DNA from: Thermoanaerobaculia bacterium | GTDB lineage: Bacteria > Acidobacteriota > Thermoanaerobaculia > Multivoradales > Multivoraceae | Direction of reading: 5' to 3' | DNA length: 64,000 bases | NCBI GenBank assembly: GCA_022822365.1 | Contig: JAJEBV010000040.1 | Coordinates: 1-64,000 of the forward strand | Shown: positions 45,254 to 54,721 of the stretch, one piece after another | Layout: each line of letters opens with the position of its first letter | Numbering within the stretch: the stretch's first letter is position 1 | Translations under genes and position numbers: made by a program | The notes under the pieces: model-generated | Database searches by the model: none | What the model was told of the DNA's origin: nothing | What the model saw: the letters and a program-made list of their open reading frames with translations, nothing else

Positions 45254-46230
45254 CCCCGAATCCCCCGCTGCCGGACCTCCAGATCTCCTTCTTCCAGAGC
45301 CTGGAGCGGCTCCGGTCGACTCACCTGCTCGATGCTCTCCTGAAGGCGTCTTCCGAAGCGGACATCCACACCGTGGATCGGGAACTCGGCCAGTTCGCCG
45401 ACACGGCAGCACTTCAGCGCCTGGCCGGCTGGGGCCTGAGAGGCGAGATCCTCTTCGCGGTGCCGAGTCTGCTCATGGCCAATCCCCACCTACTTGGCTA
45501 CTACAGGCTCCTGCTCGGGTTCTCGCAGAAGCAGTTCTACGGCAAGGAGCACGGTCTGAGCCCCTTCAAGTCGATGGAGGAGAAAGGAGCCCTATCCAAG
45601 GCCCAGAAAGACCGCTTGGCCGAACTGGCGCGCTGTCTCTGCATCAGCGCGGCCCACTTGGTGCACTCGGTGGACCGGCTGACCCAATCGAAGGTTCACG
45701 ACCTCACTCTGCTAACACTCGGACCCCAGTTGCGGGGCGGCGCCCTGAACCTCGTCGGCCAGCAAGCGACGAGGCGGGTATTCGACTTGATCGCCGTCCT
45801 GACCCAATCCGCCCACGTCGAAGTGGATCAAACCACCATCAAGATGCGAAACGCCGCCGGCGCACCCATCCGGATCTTCTTCGCCTCCGATCCGGACATC
45901 GCCATCCATGAGGAACTACCTTCGGGTCGCAGCCGCCCTGTCATCGCAATCGAGATCAAGGGTGGAAAGGACGTCTCGAACGTCCACAACCGAGTAGGCG
46001 AAGCCGAGAAGAGCCACCAGAAGGCCAAGCAGGACGGCTTCACGGAATGCTGGACGATCCTCGGAATCGCTGGCCTGGACCACGACCTGCTTAGGGGTGA
46101 GTCGCCGACCACCGACAAGTTCTTCGCTCTTGACGAGATCACGCGCGGCGACTCGGCAGCCTTCGACGACTTCAAGGAACAGCTCTACTCGCGGATCGGT
46201 CTGAGGGACTCCGCCTCGTCCCTCCGATAG
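45250..46230 (+). CDS. XcyI-family type II restriction endonuclease
   Basis: A 326-residue nuclease. The N-terminal PDLQISFFQSLERLRSTHLLDALL and the middle YGKEHGLSPFKSMEEKGALSKAQKDRL resemble XcyI. A PD-(D/E)XK-like active site is visible as SDPDIAI (Asp216) and AIEIKGG (Glu235, Lys237). The start is a GTG overlapping the methyltransferase TGA; the longer frame upstream lies inside the methyltransferase gene. XcyI-type enzymes cut CCCGGG, but I cannot show the specificity of this one. The methylase-first overlap is the safe order for a restriction-modification pair. Confidence 0.82.
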   Translation: MTPNPPLPDLQISFFQSLERLRSTHLLDALLKASSEADIHTVDRELGQFADTAALQRLAGWGLRGEILFAVPSLLMANPHLLGYYRLLLGFSQKQFYGKEHGLSPFKSMEEKGALSKAQKDRLAELARCLCISAAHLVHSVDRLTQSKVHDLTLLTLGPQLRGGALNLVGQQATRRVFDLIAVLTQSAHVEVDQTTIKMRNAAGAPIRIFFASDPDIAIHEELPSGRSRPVIAIEIKGGKDVSNVHNRVGEAEKSHQKAKQDGFTECWTILGIAGLDHDLLRGESPTTDKFFALDEITRGDSAAFDDFKEQLYSRIGLRDSASSLR

Positions 46231-46299
46231 TGTTGGGCCGGAACCGGCCGCTCCTCGGTCCCGGAGCACGATCAGCCCATCGTGCCTGCCGGTGCAGCC

Positions 46300-47199
46300 C
46301 TACTCGAGCGCTCCCGCCTGGCGGGCGCGGTCGAGCAGCCGCTCGGCGCGGTGCAGGTGCGGGGCGTCGACCATCTGGCCTTCGTGGCGGAAGGCCATCC
46401 GGCCCGCGGCCTGGTTCTCGGCGAACGCGGCAACCAGGGCGGCGGCGGAAGCGACCTCCGCCTCGCTCGGCGTGAAGACCTCGTTGACGATCGGAATCTG
46501 GTTCGGGTGGATCGTCATCTTGCCCTCGAAGCCCATCCAGGCTGCTCGCTGGCAGTCGAGCCGCAGGGCGCCCAGGTCGCCGATGTCGGTGAAGACGCTG
46601 TCGATCGGCTGGGCGCCGCCGGCGCGGGCCGCGAGCAGGGTCATCGACCGGCAGTAGCGGAAGACGTCCAGGTACTCGCCGCGCTCGTCCCGGCGCCGGC
46701 TGGCGCCGATTGACACGGACAGGTCCTCGGCGCCCCAGGTGAGCGCCGAGACCCGCGTCGTCGCGGTCAGGTGGGCGAGATTGAGCGCCCCGCCGGCGGT
46801 TTCCGTCGCGATCAGGATGAGGACGATGCCGCCCAGGTCGTGGCCATGGGCCAACTCCAGTTGCGCCACGAGGCGGTCCATCCGCAGCACGTCGTCGACG
46901 CCGCTGACCTTCGGCACGACGTAGGCGTCCGGGGGATGCTCCATCGTGACCTCGACGTCCTTGCGGCCCCAGGGCGTCATCAGGTCGTTGATCCGCACCG
47001 CGCGCTCCTTGCCGCCGAAGTCCGTCGCCGACAGCCAGCCGGCGACCTCGCGACGCACGTCCTCCTTGCGGTCCGGCGTCACCGCGTCCTCGAGGTCGAG
47101 GATCAGCGTGTCCGCTTCGAGCCCCAGGGACTTGGCCAGCATCCGCTCGTTGCCGCCAGGGACGAAGTGGACGGCCCGCCGGAGCCGGGTGCTGCTCAC
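46300..47199 (-). CDS. CitE-like HpcH/HpaI family lyase
   Basis: A 299-residue TIM-barrel protein of the citrate lyase beta / malyl-CoA lyase-like family. Motifs are RRAVHFVPGGNERMLAKSL, ADTLILDLEDAVTPDRK, the Mg-binding glutamate in LILIATETAGGALNL, TWGAEDLSVSIGA and MTIHPNQIPIVNEVFTPS. Family members cleave or form C-C bonds on CoA esters of dicarboxylic acids. There are no CitF or CitD partners, so a malyl- or methylmalyl-CoA type role is likelier than citrate lyase. The GTG start overlaps the stop of the aminotransferase (GTGA) behind GGGAG. Confidence 0.88.
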   Translation of the reverse strand: MSSTRLRRAVHFVPGGNERMLAKSLGLEADTLILDLEDAVTPDRKEDVRREVAGWLSATDFGGKERAVRINDLMTPWGRKDVEVTMEHPPDAYVVPKVSGVDDVLRMDRLVAQLELAHGHDLGGIVLILIATETAGGALNLAHLTATTRVSALTWGAEDLSVSIGASRRRDERGEYLDVFRYCRSMTLLAARAGGAQPIDSVFTDIGDLGALRLDCQRAAWMGFEGKMTIHPNQIPIVNEVFTPSEAEVASAAALVAAFAENQAAGRMAFRHEGQMVDAPHLHRAERLLDRARQAGALE

Positions 47200-48344
47200 G
47201 AAGCGACTCCCTCGCCGATCTCGAGCTCGACCCGCCGCAGGCCCTCCGCGAAGGCTTCCGGCTCGAGACCCAGGCCGAAACGCAGGTAGCCCGGCATCCC
47301 GGCCCAGCGGCCCGCGACCAGCAGGACGCTGCGGTTGCGCCGGAGCCGCTCGGCGAAGGCGGCGCAGTCCGCCTGGCGGCCGTTCTCCAGCATCGGCACG
47401 AAGGCGTAGGCGCCGGCCCGCGGCTCGCGATAGGCGATCACGCCGTTCTGCTCGCCCGTCCAGTCGCGGAAGGTCTCTCGATTGACACGCATCATCCGCC
47501 GTGCGCGTTCGAACAGCCGTTCCTGGTTCGACGGCTCGGTAGCGAAACGGGCGATCGGGTCGGAGAGCGCGGCCGGGGCGATCGTCGTGAAGTCGCGCCG
47601 CGACCAGCAGCGCTCGATGAAACCGGGCGGACCGACCATCCAGCCCAGGCGAGCGCCCGGCAGACCGTATGACTTGGACAGGCTCGACACCGCGACGACG
47701 CGCTCGCCCCTCCCCCACATGCCGGGGGCCTCCTCTCCGGGCAGGAGATCGTGCACGGCGCCGCGGTAGACCTCGTCCGACAGCACCCACGCACCGACCC
47801 GTTCCGCCGCGGCGGCGATCCGGTCCAGCTCGGACGGCGTGAACACGTGGCCGGTCGGGTTGTTCGGATGGCTCAGGTAGACGAGCTTCGTCCGCTCGGA
47901 GACCGCGGCCTCGAACGCCTCCCAGTCGAGCGACCAGGTCGATTCGTCGGCGCCGGGGAGGAGCGGCACGTCGTGCACGACCGCGCCGAGGCCGCGCGCA
48001 GCCAGGCCTACCTGGAGATAGTTCGGCACGATCGCCATGACCTCGTCCCCCGGCCGGACCAGGACCTGCACGGCCACGTAGTTCGCCTCGGACGAGCCGG
48101 TGGTCGCCAGGAGGTGCTCGATCGTCGCCCCCTCGTAGTGTGCGGCGAGTTGCGCCCGAAGTTCCGGCGTGCCGTTCGACTGGATGTACTCGAGCGGCAC
48201 CGAGTGCAGGCCCTCCAGATCGAAGCCCAGCGCCGCCAGGCCGTTCAGCGTCAGCGGTTCGACGCCGCTCTCGCTCATGTTCACGTCGACGCGGTGCTCC
48301 CATAGGGACTGCTGCCGCTCCAGATCGAAGGTCTCCATCTCCAT
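47196..48344 (-). CDS. Class I/II pyridoxal-phosphate aminotransferase
   Basis: A 382-residue PLP enzyme. It has the cofactor Lys224 in VSSLSKSYGLPGARLGW, SHPNNPTGHVFTP (PLP-ring Asn), LSDEVYRG (Asp/Tyr for the cofactor) and a C-terminal YLRFGLGL with the substrate-carboxylate Arg. It belongs to the fold-type I aspartate/LL-DAP aminotransferase-like group; the amino donor cannot be stated. It is coupled to the CitE-like lyase gene, suggesting the two act on one small-acid pathway. Both lie between the restriction-modification pair and the BREX-like operon but read the opposite way. The 177-base gap to brxF has no gene and must hold both promoters. Confidence 0.88.
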   Translation of the reverse strand: MEMETFDLERQQSLWEHRVDVNMSESGVEPLTLNGLAALGFDLEGLHSVPLEYIQSNGTPELRAQLAAHYEGATIEHLLATTGSSEANYVAVQVLVRPGDEVMAIVPNYLQVGLAARGLGAVVHDVPLLPGADESTWSLDWEAFEAAVSERTKLVYLSHPNNPTGHVFTPSELDRIAAAAERVGAWVLSDEVYRGAVHDLLPGEEAPGMWGRGERVVAVSSLSKSYGLPGARLGWMVGPPGFIERCWSRRDFTTIAPAALSDPIARFATEPSNQERLFERARRMMRVNRETFRDWTGEQNGVIAYREPRAGAYAFVPMLENGRQADCAAFAERLRRNRSVLLVAGRWAGMPGYLRFGLGLEPEAFAEGLRRVELEIGEGVAS

Positions 48345-48521
48345 CGTGCTTGCCCCGCAGCCGAATCTGTCCGTCGTCAGGCGCCGCAGTATGCCACCGC
48401 AAGGCAGGGAATAGGTGCCGTGCCACGGCTGCTTCTGCGACTCCTGGCCGGACCGTTGACCGGCGATCCTCGGGCCCGCTCGGCGAAGCGATCCGGGATC
48501 GGCGGCGTATAGAGTCCCCGA

Positions 48522-49043
48522 ATGAATCCCGCCGCGTTCCCGTGTCGGTCCCCTGCCAACGGCACCGTCGCGAGCAACAACCTGTCCGGGGCAGTGACCA
48601 CGGCGATACGGGACTCCAAAGGCCGCCGCGAACGACTCGTGCTCGTCGCCGGTTGCGAGAGCCAGGGGAAGACGGCTGCACTGAAGGACATTGCGAGCCA
48701 GACGGAAGCGCCGCTGATCAACGTGAACCTGGAGCTATCTCGTCGTCTGCTTCAGCTGCCCAGTAGCCAACGTCCCCGGCGTGCGGGGCCCCTACTTCGG
48801 GAGATACTGGACGAGACACGTAGCGATCTCGTCCTGCTCGATCGGCTCGAGATCCTCTTCGATGCCAACCTGCATCAGAACCCGCTCCGGCTGCTCAAGG
48901 ACCTCTCCAGACAGCGGACCATAGTCGCCGCATGGAGAGGCTTCGTGGATGGCGGCCACATCCGCTACGCCGAAGCGGGACACCCTGAGTACCGACGAGA
49001 CCCACTCGGCGACGTGCTGGTGCTGCACGCCCACGATGTCTGA
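48522..49043 (+). CDS. brxF: BREX-3-type P-loop protein BrxF
   Basis: A 173-residue small P-loop ATPase, the first gene of the BREX-like operon. Walker A is GCESQGKT (44-51) and Walker [13 protein letters not shown] lies near 105-116. The short length and its place before the giant ATPase gene match BrxF of type 3 BREX systems. Its mechanism is unknown; it may work with BrxC. It is separated from brxC by two bases. The recognition rests on family memory and on operon context. Confidence 0.82.
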   Translation: MNPAAFPCRSPANGTVASNNLSGAVTTAIRDSKGRRERLVLVAGCESQGKTAALKDIASQTEAPLINVNLELSRRLLQLPSSQRPRRAGPLLREILDETRSDLVLLDRLEILFDANLHQNPLRLLKDLSRQRTIVAAWRGFVDGGHIRYAEAGHPEYRRDPLGDVLVLHAHDV

Positions 49044-49045
49044 CG

Positions 49046-52000
49046 ATGAAGTACCGGGACCTCATCCAGTTCGACCCGATCGAGACCGTAGTCCAGCTCC
49101 GCGATGCCGACGAAGCGGAACAGGCGGAACGCCTTGTCAGCACATACGTCATCTCGGACGAGATGGCCGAGAAGCTCTCGGCCGTCCTGATTCCCCAACT
49201 CCAATACGACACGCCTTCGGACAACAAGGGAATCCTGATCGTCGGCAACTACGGCACTGGAAAATCCCACCTCATGTCAGTCATCTCGGCGGTCGCCGAG
49301 CGGGAGGAACTTGCCGGCAGCCTCACGCACCCCGGCGTCGCCGAGACGGTCCGCGCGATCGCCGGCAGGTTCCAGGTCATCCGCACCGAGATCGGCTCGA
49401 CGGAGATGCCGTTGCGCGACATCTTGGCGGGAACGCTGGAGGAGGGTCTCACCGCCCGCGGCGTGGACTACGAGTTCCCAAGCGCCGCCGAAGTCGCCAG
49501 CAGCAAGGGCGCCTTCGAAGAAATGATGGCTGTGTTCCTCGAACGCTATCCCGATCATGGATTGCTGCTAGTCGTCGATGAACTCCTGGACTACCTTCAC
49601 GGTCGAAACGACCAGCAGATCATCCGCGATCTGAGCTTCCTGAGAGAAGTCGGTGAACTGTGCAAAGACCTCCGATTCCGCTTCATCGCCGGTGTCCAGG
49701 AGGCCATCTTCGATCACCACCGCTTCGCCTTCGTCGGCGGAAGCGTACGCCGCGTGCGTGACCGGTTCGAGCAGGTCCACATTGCCCGGCAAGACATCAA
49801 GTACGTTGTGGCGCAGCGTTTGCTGCGCAAGTCCGCGGAACAACACACCCTGATCCGCGACTACCTCGGCCCGTTCACGCGCTTCTACGAGCGGATGAAC
49901 GAGCGGATGGACGAGTTCGTCCACCTTTTCCCGGTCCACCCCGACTACGTGGACACGTTCGAGCGTGTGACGGCCGCAGAGAAGCGTGAGGTGCTGAAGT
50001 CGCTCTCGCTGGCGATGAAAGGCCTGCTCGAGACCGATCTCCCAGCCGGAAGCCCGGGCCTGGTCGCCTACGACGCCTACTGGCCCACGCTCCGGGACAA
50101 CCCGTCCTTTCGCGTAGTTCCGGAGATCAAAGAAGTCGTCGACTGCAGCCGTGTTCTCGAGTCGCGAGTCGAGCAGGCGTTCACCAGACCCCAGTACAGG
50201 CCGATGGCGCTCCGCATTGTCCATGCACTGTCCGTCCACCGACTCACGACCGGCGGCATCGACGCGCCTCTGGGAGCGACCGCCGCGGAGCTACGCGACA
50301 GCCTCTGCCTCTACCAAGAGGGCCTCGAAGATCTGGGCGGCGACCCGGCGGACGATCTGCTGACCCAGGTGGAGACCGTGCTGCGCGAGATCCACCGCAC
50401 GGTCAGCGGCCAGTTCATCACCTCCAACCCGGAGAACGGCCAGTACTACCTCGACCTCAAGAAGACGGACGACTTTGACGCCCAGATCGAGCGGCGGGCC
50501 GAGAGCCTCGACCCGGACCGCCTCGACCGCTACTACTACCAAGCTCTGCGGCAGGTCATGGAGTGCACGGACGAGACGTACGTGACCGGTTACAGCATCT
50601 GGGAGCACGAACTGGAGTGGCGTACCAGAAGGGCCGCGCGCCAGGGCTACCTTTTCTTCGGCGCTCCGAACGAGAGGTCGACCGCGGTGCCGCCACGCGA
50701 CTTCTACATCTACTTCATCCAACCCAACAAGCCGCCGCGATTCCGAGACGAGAAGAGGTCGGACGAAGTGTTCGTACACCTCACCGGCGTGGACGAACCG
50801 TTCGAAGTCATTCTGCGGAGCTACGCGGCAGCCGCCGAACTCGCGTCCACATCGTCGGGCCACGCGAGGTCCACCTATGAGGCGAAGGCCGGCGACTTCC
50901 TGAGAGACCTCGTGTCCTGGCTGCAGGAACACATGGCGTCCGCGTTCCAGGTGAGCCACCAAGGTCACCGCAAAGCGCTGCTGGACTGGACGAAAGGGCA
51001 GTCCGTTCCCGGACTTACCCGAACGACGCCCACGGCTGGCATCAACCTCCGCGACCTGATGAACACCGTAGCCGGCATCTGTCTCGAGCCGCACTTCGCC
51101 GATCAGGCGCCCGAGTACCCCACCTTCTCTGTCCTGATCACCGCCGAGAATCGCCCGCAGGCCGCCCAGGATGCCCTGAGGTCGGTCGCCGGCATGTCCC
51201 GCACGAGGCAGGCGGACGCCGTACTCGACGCGCTGGAACTCCTGGACGGCGAACGCCTGGACCCCGCCAACTCACGCTACGCAAAGCACGTCCGGGATGC
51301 ACTGAACCGCAAGGGGCATGGACAGGTCGTCAATCGCTCCGAACTGATCGACGAGGTGCTCGGGATCGAGTACATGGCGCCGAAGACGCTACGGCTCGAA
51401 CCCGAGTGGGTCGCCGTCGTGCTAGCCGCCCTGGTCCACGCGGGCGATCTCGTCCTCGCCGTGGCGGGCAGGAAGTTCGACGCCTCGCAGCTTGGAACCG
51501 TCGCGTCGCACAAGATCGGCGAACTCGCACGGTTCAAGCACATCGAGCGCCCGAAGGATTGGAACGTCCCGGGCATCCGGGCCCTGTTCGAGTTGCTTGG
51601 GCAGAGCCCTGGGCGCGTCACCCTCGTCACTCAAGGCAAGGAAGCGCCAGTCCGGGAGCTCCAGATTGCCGTAAACCTGACGATCGAACGCCTTGTCCAC
51701 GCCGAGCAGACCCTGCGAACCGGCCTTCTCTTCTGGGGCCGCCCGCTCTTCGGCGAGAATGACGCGACGCACCCCCTTCTGGACGGCACGAAGAAGTTCC
51801 TGGAAGCCGTCCAGGGGTTCGACACGCCCGGCAAACTGAAGAACTTCTCTCCCGATGAGCAAGCGGTGCGCCGGCACGAGGGTGGACTCAAGGCACTTGC
51901 CGATGTCGAGAGCACCCGGCGCCTCGCCGAGGAACTGGCGCCCGCAGCCTCTTACCTGGCCGAGGCGGTGGCGACCTTGCCACAGCTTGACCCCCTGGCG

Positions 52001-52765
52001 CAGCGGATGCTCGAAACCCGGGAAGAGACCTTCGCGCGGCTCATCGGGAGCAGCGCGCAGGACCAGGCCACGGTCCAACGTGCGCGCCAGGAGCTGGAAG
52101 CCCTGAAGCGGGAGTACGCCGACAGCTACATCGCGCGCCACACCAAGGCACGACTTGGCGCGAACGACGACCGGCGAAAGTCAGATCTGCTTCAAGACGA
52201 ACGACTCTCCCGCCTCGGTCGCCTAGCGGACATCGATCTCCTTCCGGCAGGGCAGCTCCACGCTCTTCAAGCGGATCTCGCTGAGTTGAAGACCTGCTTC
52301 GCGCTGACCAGAGACGATCTCGCCGAAAGCCCCCTGTGCCCGCAGTGCGGTTTCAAGCCGGCTCTCGAGGGGAACGCAGTAAGCGCCGCGACGCGCCTAG
52401 CCCAGGTTGACGAACGTCTCGAGCAGACTACGAGGGCTTGGACCGGGACGCTGCTTGCGAACCTTGACGACCCCGAGACCCGCGGGAACATCGCTCTCCT
52501 CGACTCTGGACGCAGGGTGGCGGTGGAAGCGTTCGTCGAGTCGCGCACGTTACCCGAACCTCTCTCGGCGGGGTTCATCGAGGGAGTTCGGGAAGTCCTC
52601 AGCGGGCTGTTCAAGGTGGAAGCAACGATGGACCAGGCGAAGGCCGCCCTCCTCAGTGGCGGCACCCCCGCCGCGCCCCACGAAATGAAGCAGCGCTTCG
52701 CCGCCTGGGTAGACGGCCTTGCCGATGGCCAGGACCCGATGAAGGTCCGGATCGTGCTGGAGTAG
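49046..52765 (+). CDS. brxC: BrxC-like large ATPase (DUF6079-type)
   Basis: A 1239-residue ATPase, the scaffold of BREX phage-exclusion systems. Walker A is GNYGTGKS (67-74) and Walker [13 protein letters not shown] (Asp178, Glu179). The middle contains long helical stretches and [16 protein letters not shown]. Near residue 1090 a single CPQCGFKP knuckle occurs. Length and start ([21 protein letters not shown]) match the BrxC/PglY proteins of type 3 BREX. It is expected to act with PglX and PglZ in the assembly that discriminates phage DNA; its precise biochemistry is unsettled. The next gene starts six bases after its stop. Confidence 0.88.
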   Translation: MKYRDLIQFDPIETVVQLRDADEAEQAERLVSTYVISDEMAEKLSAVLIPQLQYDTPSDNKGILIVGNYGTGKSHLMSVISAVAEREELAGSLTHPGVAETVRAIAGRFQVIRTEIGSTEMPLRDILAGTLEEGLTARGVDYEFPSAAEVASSKGAFEEMMAVFLERYPDHGLLLVVDELLDYLHGRNDQQIIRDLSFLREVGELCKDLRFRFIAGVQEAIFDHHRFAFVGGSVRRVRDRFEQVHIARQDIKYVVAQRLLRKSAEQHTLIRDYLGPFTRFYERMNERMDEFVHLFPVHPDYVDTFERVTAAEKREVLKSLSLAMKGLLETDLPAGSPGLVAYDAYWPTLRDNPSFRVVPEIKEVVDCSRVLESRVEQAFTRPQYRPMALRIVHALSVHRLTTGGIDAPLGATAAELRDSLCLYQEGLEDLGGDPADDLLTQVETVLREIHRTVSGQFITSNPENGQYYLDLKKTDDFDAQIERRAESLDPDRLDRYYYQALRQVMECTDETYVTGYSIWEHELEWRTRRAARQGYLFFGAPNERSTAVPPRDFYIYFIQPNKPPRFRDEKRSDEVFVHLTGVDEPFEVILRSYAAAAELASTSSGHARSTYEAKAGDFLRDLVSWLQEHMASAFQVSHQGHRKALLDWTKGQSVPGLTRTTPTAGINLRDLMNTVAGICLEPHFADQAPEYPTFSVLITAENRPQAAQDALRSVAGMSRTRQADAVLDALELLDGERLDPANSRYAKHVRDALNRKGHGQVVNRSELIDEVLGIEYMAPKTLRLEPEWVAVVLAALVHAGDLVLAVAGRKFDASQLGTVASHKIGELARFKHIERPKDWNVPGIRALFELLGQSPGRVTLVTQGKEAPVRELQIAVNLTIERLVHAEQTLRTGLLFWGRPLFGENDATHPLLDGTKKFLEAVQGFDTPGKLKNFSPDEQAVRRHEGGLKALADVESTRRLAEELAPAASYLAEAVATLPQLDPLAQRMLETREETFARLIGSSAQDQATVQRARQELEALKREYADSYIARHTKARLGANDDRRKSDLLQDERLSRLGRLADIDLLPAGQLHALQADLAELKTCFALTRDDLAESPLCPQCGFKPALEGNAVSAATRLAQVDERLEQTTRAWTGTLLANLDDPETRGNIALLDSGRRVAVEAFVESRTLPEPLSAGFIEGVREVLSGLFKVEATMDQAKAALLSGGTPAAPHEMKQRFAAWVDGLADGQDPMKVRIVLE

Positions 52766-52771
52766 CGGCGG

Positions 52772-54721
52772 ATGGAGCGGGCCGAGCTCATGGAGCGCCT
52801 GAAGGGCTACGAATGGGACGACGTGGAGCTCAAGCGAGCGCAGCGCGGCGTGCCCGAATCGGCCTACGAGACGGTCTCTGCATTCTCGAACACAGACGGC
52901 GGCTCTCTCGTCTTCGGCGTACAGGACAGAGCCGGCCGCATCGAGATCGTCGGCGTCATCGAAGTCGACAAGGTCCAGAACGACTTCCTGAGCGTCCTTC
53001 GCTCCAGGCAGAAACTGAACCGGGTCATCAACGCACGTGCCCGGATCGTGCGGGACGACGGACGGACCCTGCTCATCTTCCGCATCCCCGAAGCGCGCCG
53101 ACAGGACAAGCCCGTCTACCTGAACGGCGACATTCGACGGACATTCCTGCGGCGTGGCGCCGCCGATGAGCGGTGCACGCCGGAGGAGATTGAGCGCCTG
53201 TTACGGGACGCCGCGGACGACCGCTACGACGGACAAGCGGTGAAGCTCGACCCTACGAGGTGTTTCCACGCCCCTTCCGTTCGCTGGTATCGGCGGCACT
53301 TCGCCGACCGCTATCTCGACCACGACCGGGAACAGCCGGACACGGACTTCCTCCACGATTGGGGCCTCGTCGTCGAGAGCCAAGGGGAACTTGCGCCAAC
53401 CCGGGCGGCAATCCTCCTCTTCGGCAGCCCGGCTGCATTCCGCCAGCTCCTGCCCCGGCCGGTGGTCGACTGGCAATGGCACCGAGGCGCCTGGACCGAC
53501 GACTTCGACGAGGGGCGCTGGGCCGATCGTCTAGTCGTCGAGTCGAACCTGGTTCAAGCGTGGCAGATGCTCCGGGATCGCTACATCCAGCGGACCGAGA
53601 CACCTTTCGCCATCGATCCGGAGACCCTGCAGCGACAGAGCCGCCCGCCGGACTACGCCGCGTTTCGCGAAGCTGCGATCAACCTGCTGATTCACCAGGA
53701 CTACGCGGAGCAGACCCGCAAAGCGGTCATCCACTCGTACGCCGACCGGATGGTCCTGTGGAACCCCGGAGACGCCTTCTCCCCCACCGAGGCTCTCCTT
53801 GAGCCGGGAGAGAAGGAGGTCCGCAACCCGAAGATCGTGGCGGCCTTTCGCCGCATTGGCCTGAGCGAGCAGGCTGGAACCGGCCTTCGCACGATCTTCG
53901 GCAACCAGCGCGAACTCGGCCATGTGCCTCCCGCAATCGACAACGACCGGACCGGCAAGGCATTCCAGATCGCGCTCCTCAAGGAGTACCTCGTCTCCGA
54001 GCAACAGCTCCTGCTCCAAGCGAAGCTGGGCGTCCCACTCTCCGAAGCGGAGTCCCGGACCTTCGCCTACGCCTGCCGTCAGGGTCGCATCCGCCCTCGG
54101 GACGTACGCGCGGCAACCGGCCTTACCGGAAAAGAAGTTCAGGCGGTCCTCGAGCGACTGACCGCGAACGCGCTCATCGCGCCGCTGGAAGGCGCCGTGG
54201 AACCGGTGTTCGCGCCCGCGCCCGAACTCCAAGGCCAGCCCGGCCGCTCTCTTGCTGGCGACACCCCAAGCAAGCCCCGGCCCGCAGCGCATTCGACTGG
54301 ACAAGGCACCGCCCCGGAGGGCTTGTCCACTGAACAACCTCCGCGCCGTGCACCCGACTTGTCCACTGGACAACCCGCCACTACCGATCAACCTCCGGGC
54401 GCATCGTCGGCTGGAACCGTTGGAGTTACCCAGGCGCCCGGCTCCCTGACCCACACGCAGGATCGCATCCTCCGGATCTGCGACACGCCGCGGCGTCTCG
54501 CCGAGCTGCTGGAAGCGACGGGGATGACGAACCGCGGGCACTTCAAGAAGCGCCATCTCGACCCCATGATCGAGAGCGGAGTGCTGCGCATGACACACCC
54601 GGACCAGAAAAACCACCCGCAGCAGGCCTATGTGCTCACCGAGGCGGGCGCCGCTCTGAAGGCCCGTCGAATGAGCGAAGCGCGAATCGACGAAGAAGAG
54701 ACCCGTGCCGATGCCCGGTGA
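52772..54721 (+). CDS. AlbA_2-domain, HATPase-like, winged-helix protein in the BREX operon
   Basis: A 649-residue protein of the RecG-like/AlbA_2 family. Residues 1-140 are the Schlafen-type AlbA_2 fold (YEWDDVELKRA, VSAFSNTDGGSLVFGV, RRTFLRRGAADERCT). Residues 290-420 form a GHKL-like HATPase domain: FREAAINLLIHQDYAEQ, DRMVLWNPGDAFSPTEALL, RNPKIVAAFRRIGLSEQAGTGL. A Pro/Gln/Thr-rich linker (490-570) with repeated STGQ units follows, then a C-terminal winged helix (RLAELLEATGMTNRGHFKKRHLDPMIESGVL). Such proteins are usually regulators or RNA/DNA-binding ATPases. Here it occupies a slot between brxC and pglX and may replace a missing component or control the operon. Confidence 0.85.
   Translation: MERAELMERLKGYEWDDVELKRAQRGVPESAYETVSAFSNTDGGSLVFGVQDRAGRIEIVGVIEVDKVQNDFLSVLRSRQKLNRVINARARIVRDDGRTLLIFRIPEARRQDKPVYLNGDIRRTFLRRGAADERCTPEEIERLLRDAADDRYDGQAVKLDPTRCFHAPSVRWYRRHFADRYLDHDREQPDTDFLHDWGLVVESQGELAPTRAAILLFGSPAAFRQLLPRPVVDWQWHRGAWTDDFDEGRWADRLVVESNLVQAWQMLRDRYIQRTETPFAIDPETLQRQSRPPDYAAFREAAINLLIHQDYAEQTRKAVIHSYADRMVLWNPGDAFSPTEALLEPGEKEVRNPKIVAAFRRIGLSEQAGTGLRTIFGNQRELGHVPPAIDNDRTGKAFQIALLKEYLVSEQQLLLQAKLGVPLSEAESRTFAYACRQGRIRPRDVRAATGLTGKEVQAVLERLTANALIAPLEGAVEPVFAPAPELQGQPGRSLAGDTPSKPRPAAHSTGQGTAPEGLSTEQPPRRAPDLSTGQPATTDQPPGASSAGTVGVTQAPGSLTHTQDRILRICDTPRRLAELLEATGMTNRGHFKKRHLDPMIESGVLRMTHPDQKNHPQQAYVLTEAGAALKARRMSEARIDEEETRADAR
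54323..54373. repeat. Palindromic repeats inside the linker of the AlbA_2 gene
   Basis: TTGTCCACTGGACAA at 54359-54373 is a perfect odd palindrome. A one-mismatch copy lies at 54323-54337, 36 bases earlier, and a right half-copy (ACTGGACAA) at 54296-54304, 33 bases earlier still. They are in frame and encode STGQ, STEQ and STGQ. Either the peptide repeat is selected or the DNA motif is itself a binding site. Confidence 0.5.

Noticed and set aside
46236..46249. GGCCGGAACCGGCC hairpin between the endonuclease and the CitE-like gene
   Set aside because: Two-base loop and no T-run; short GC palindromes are expected by chance at this base composition.
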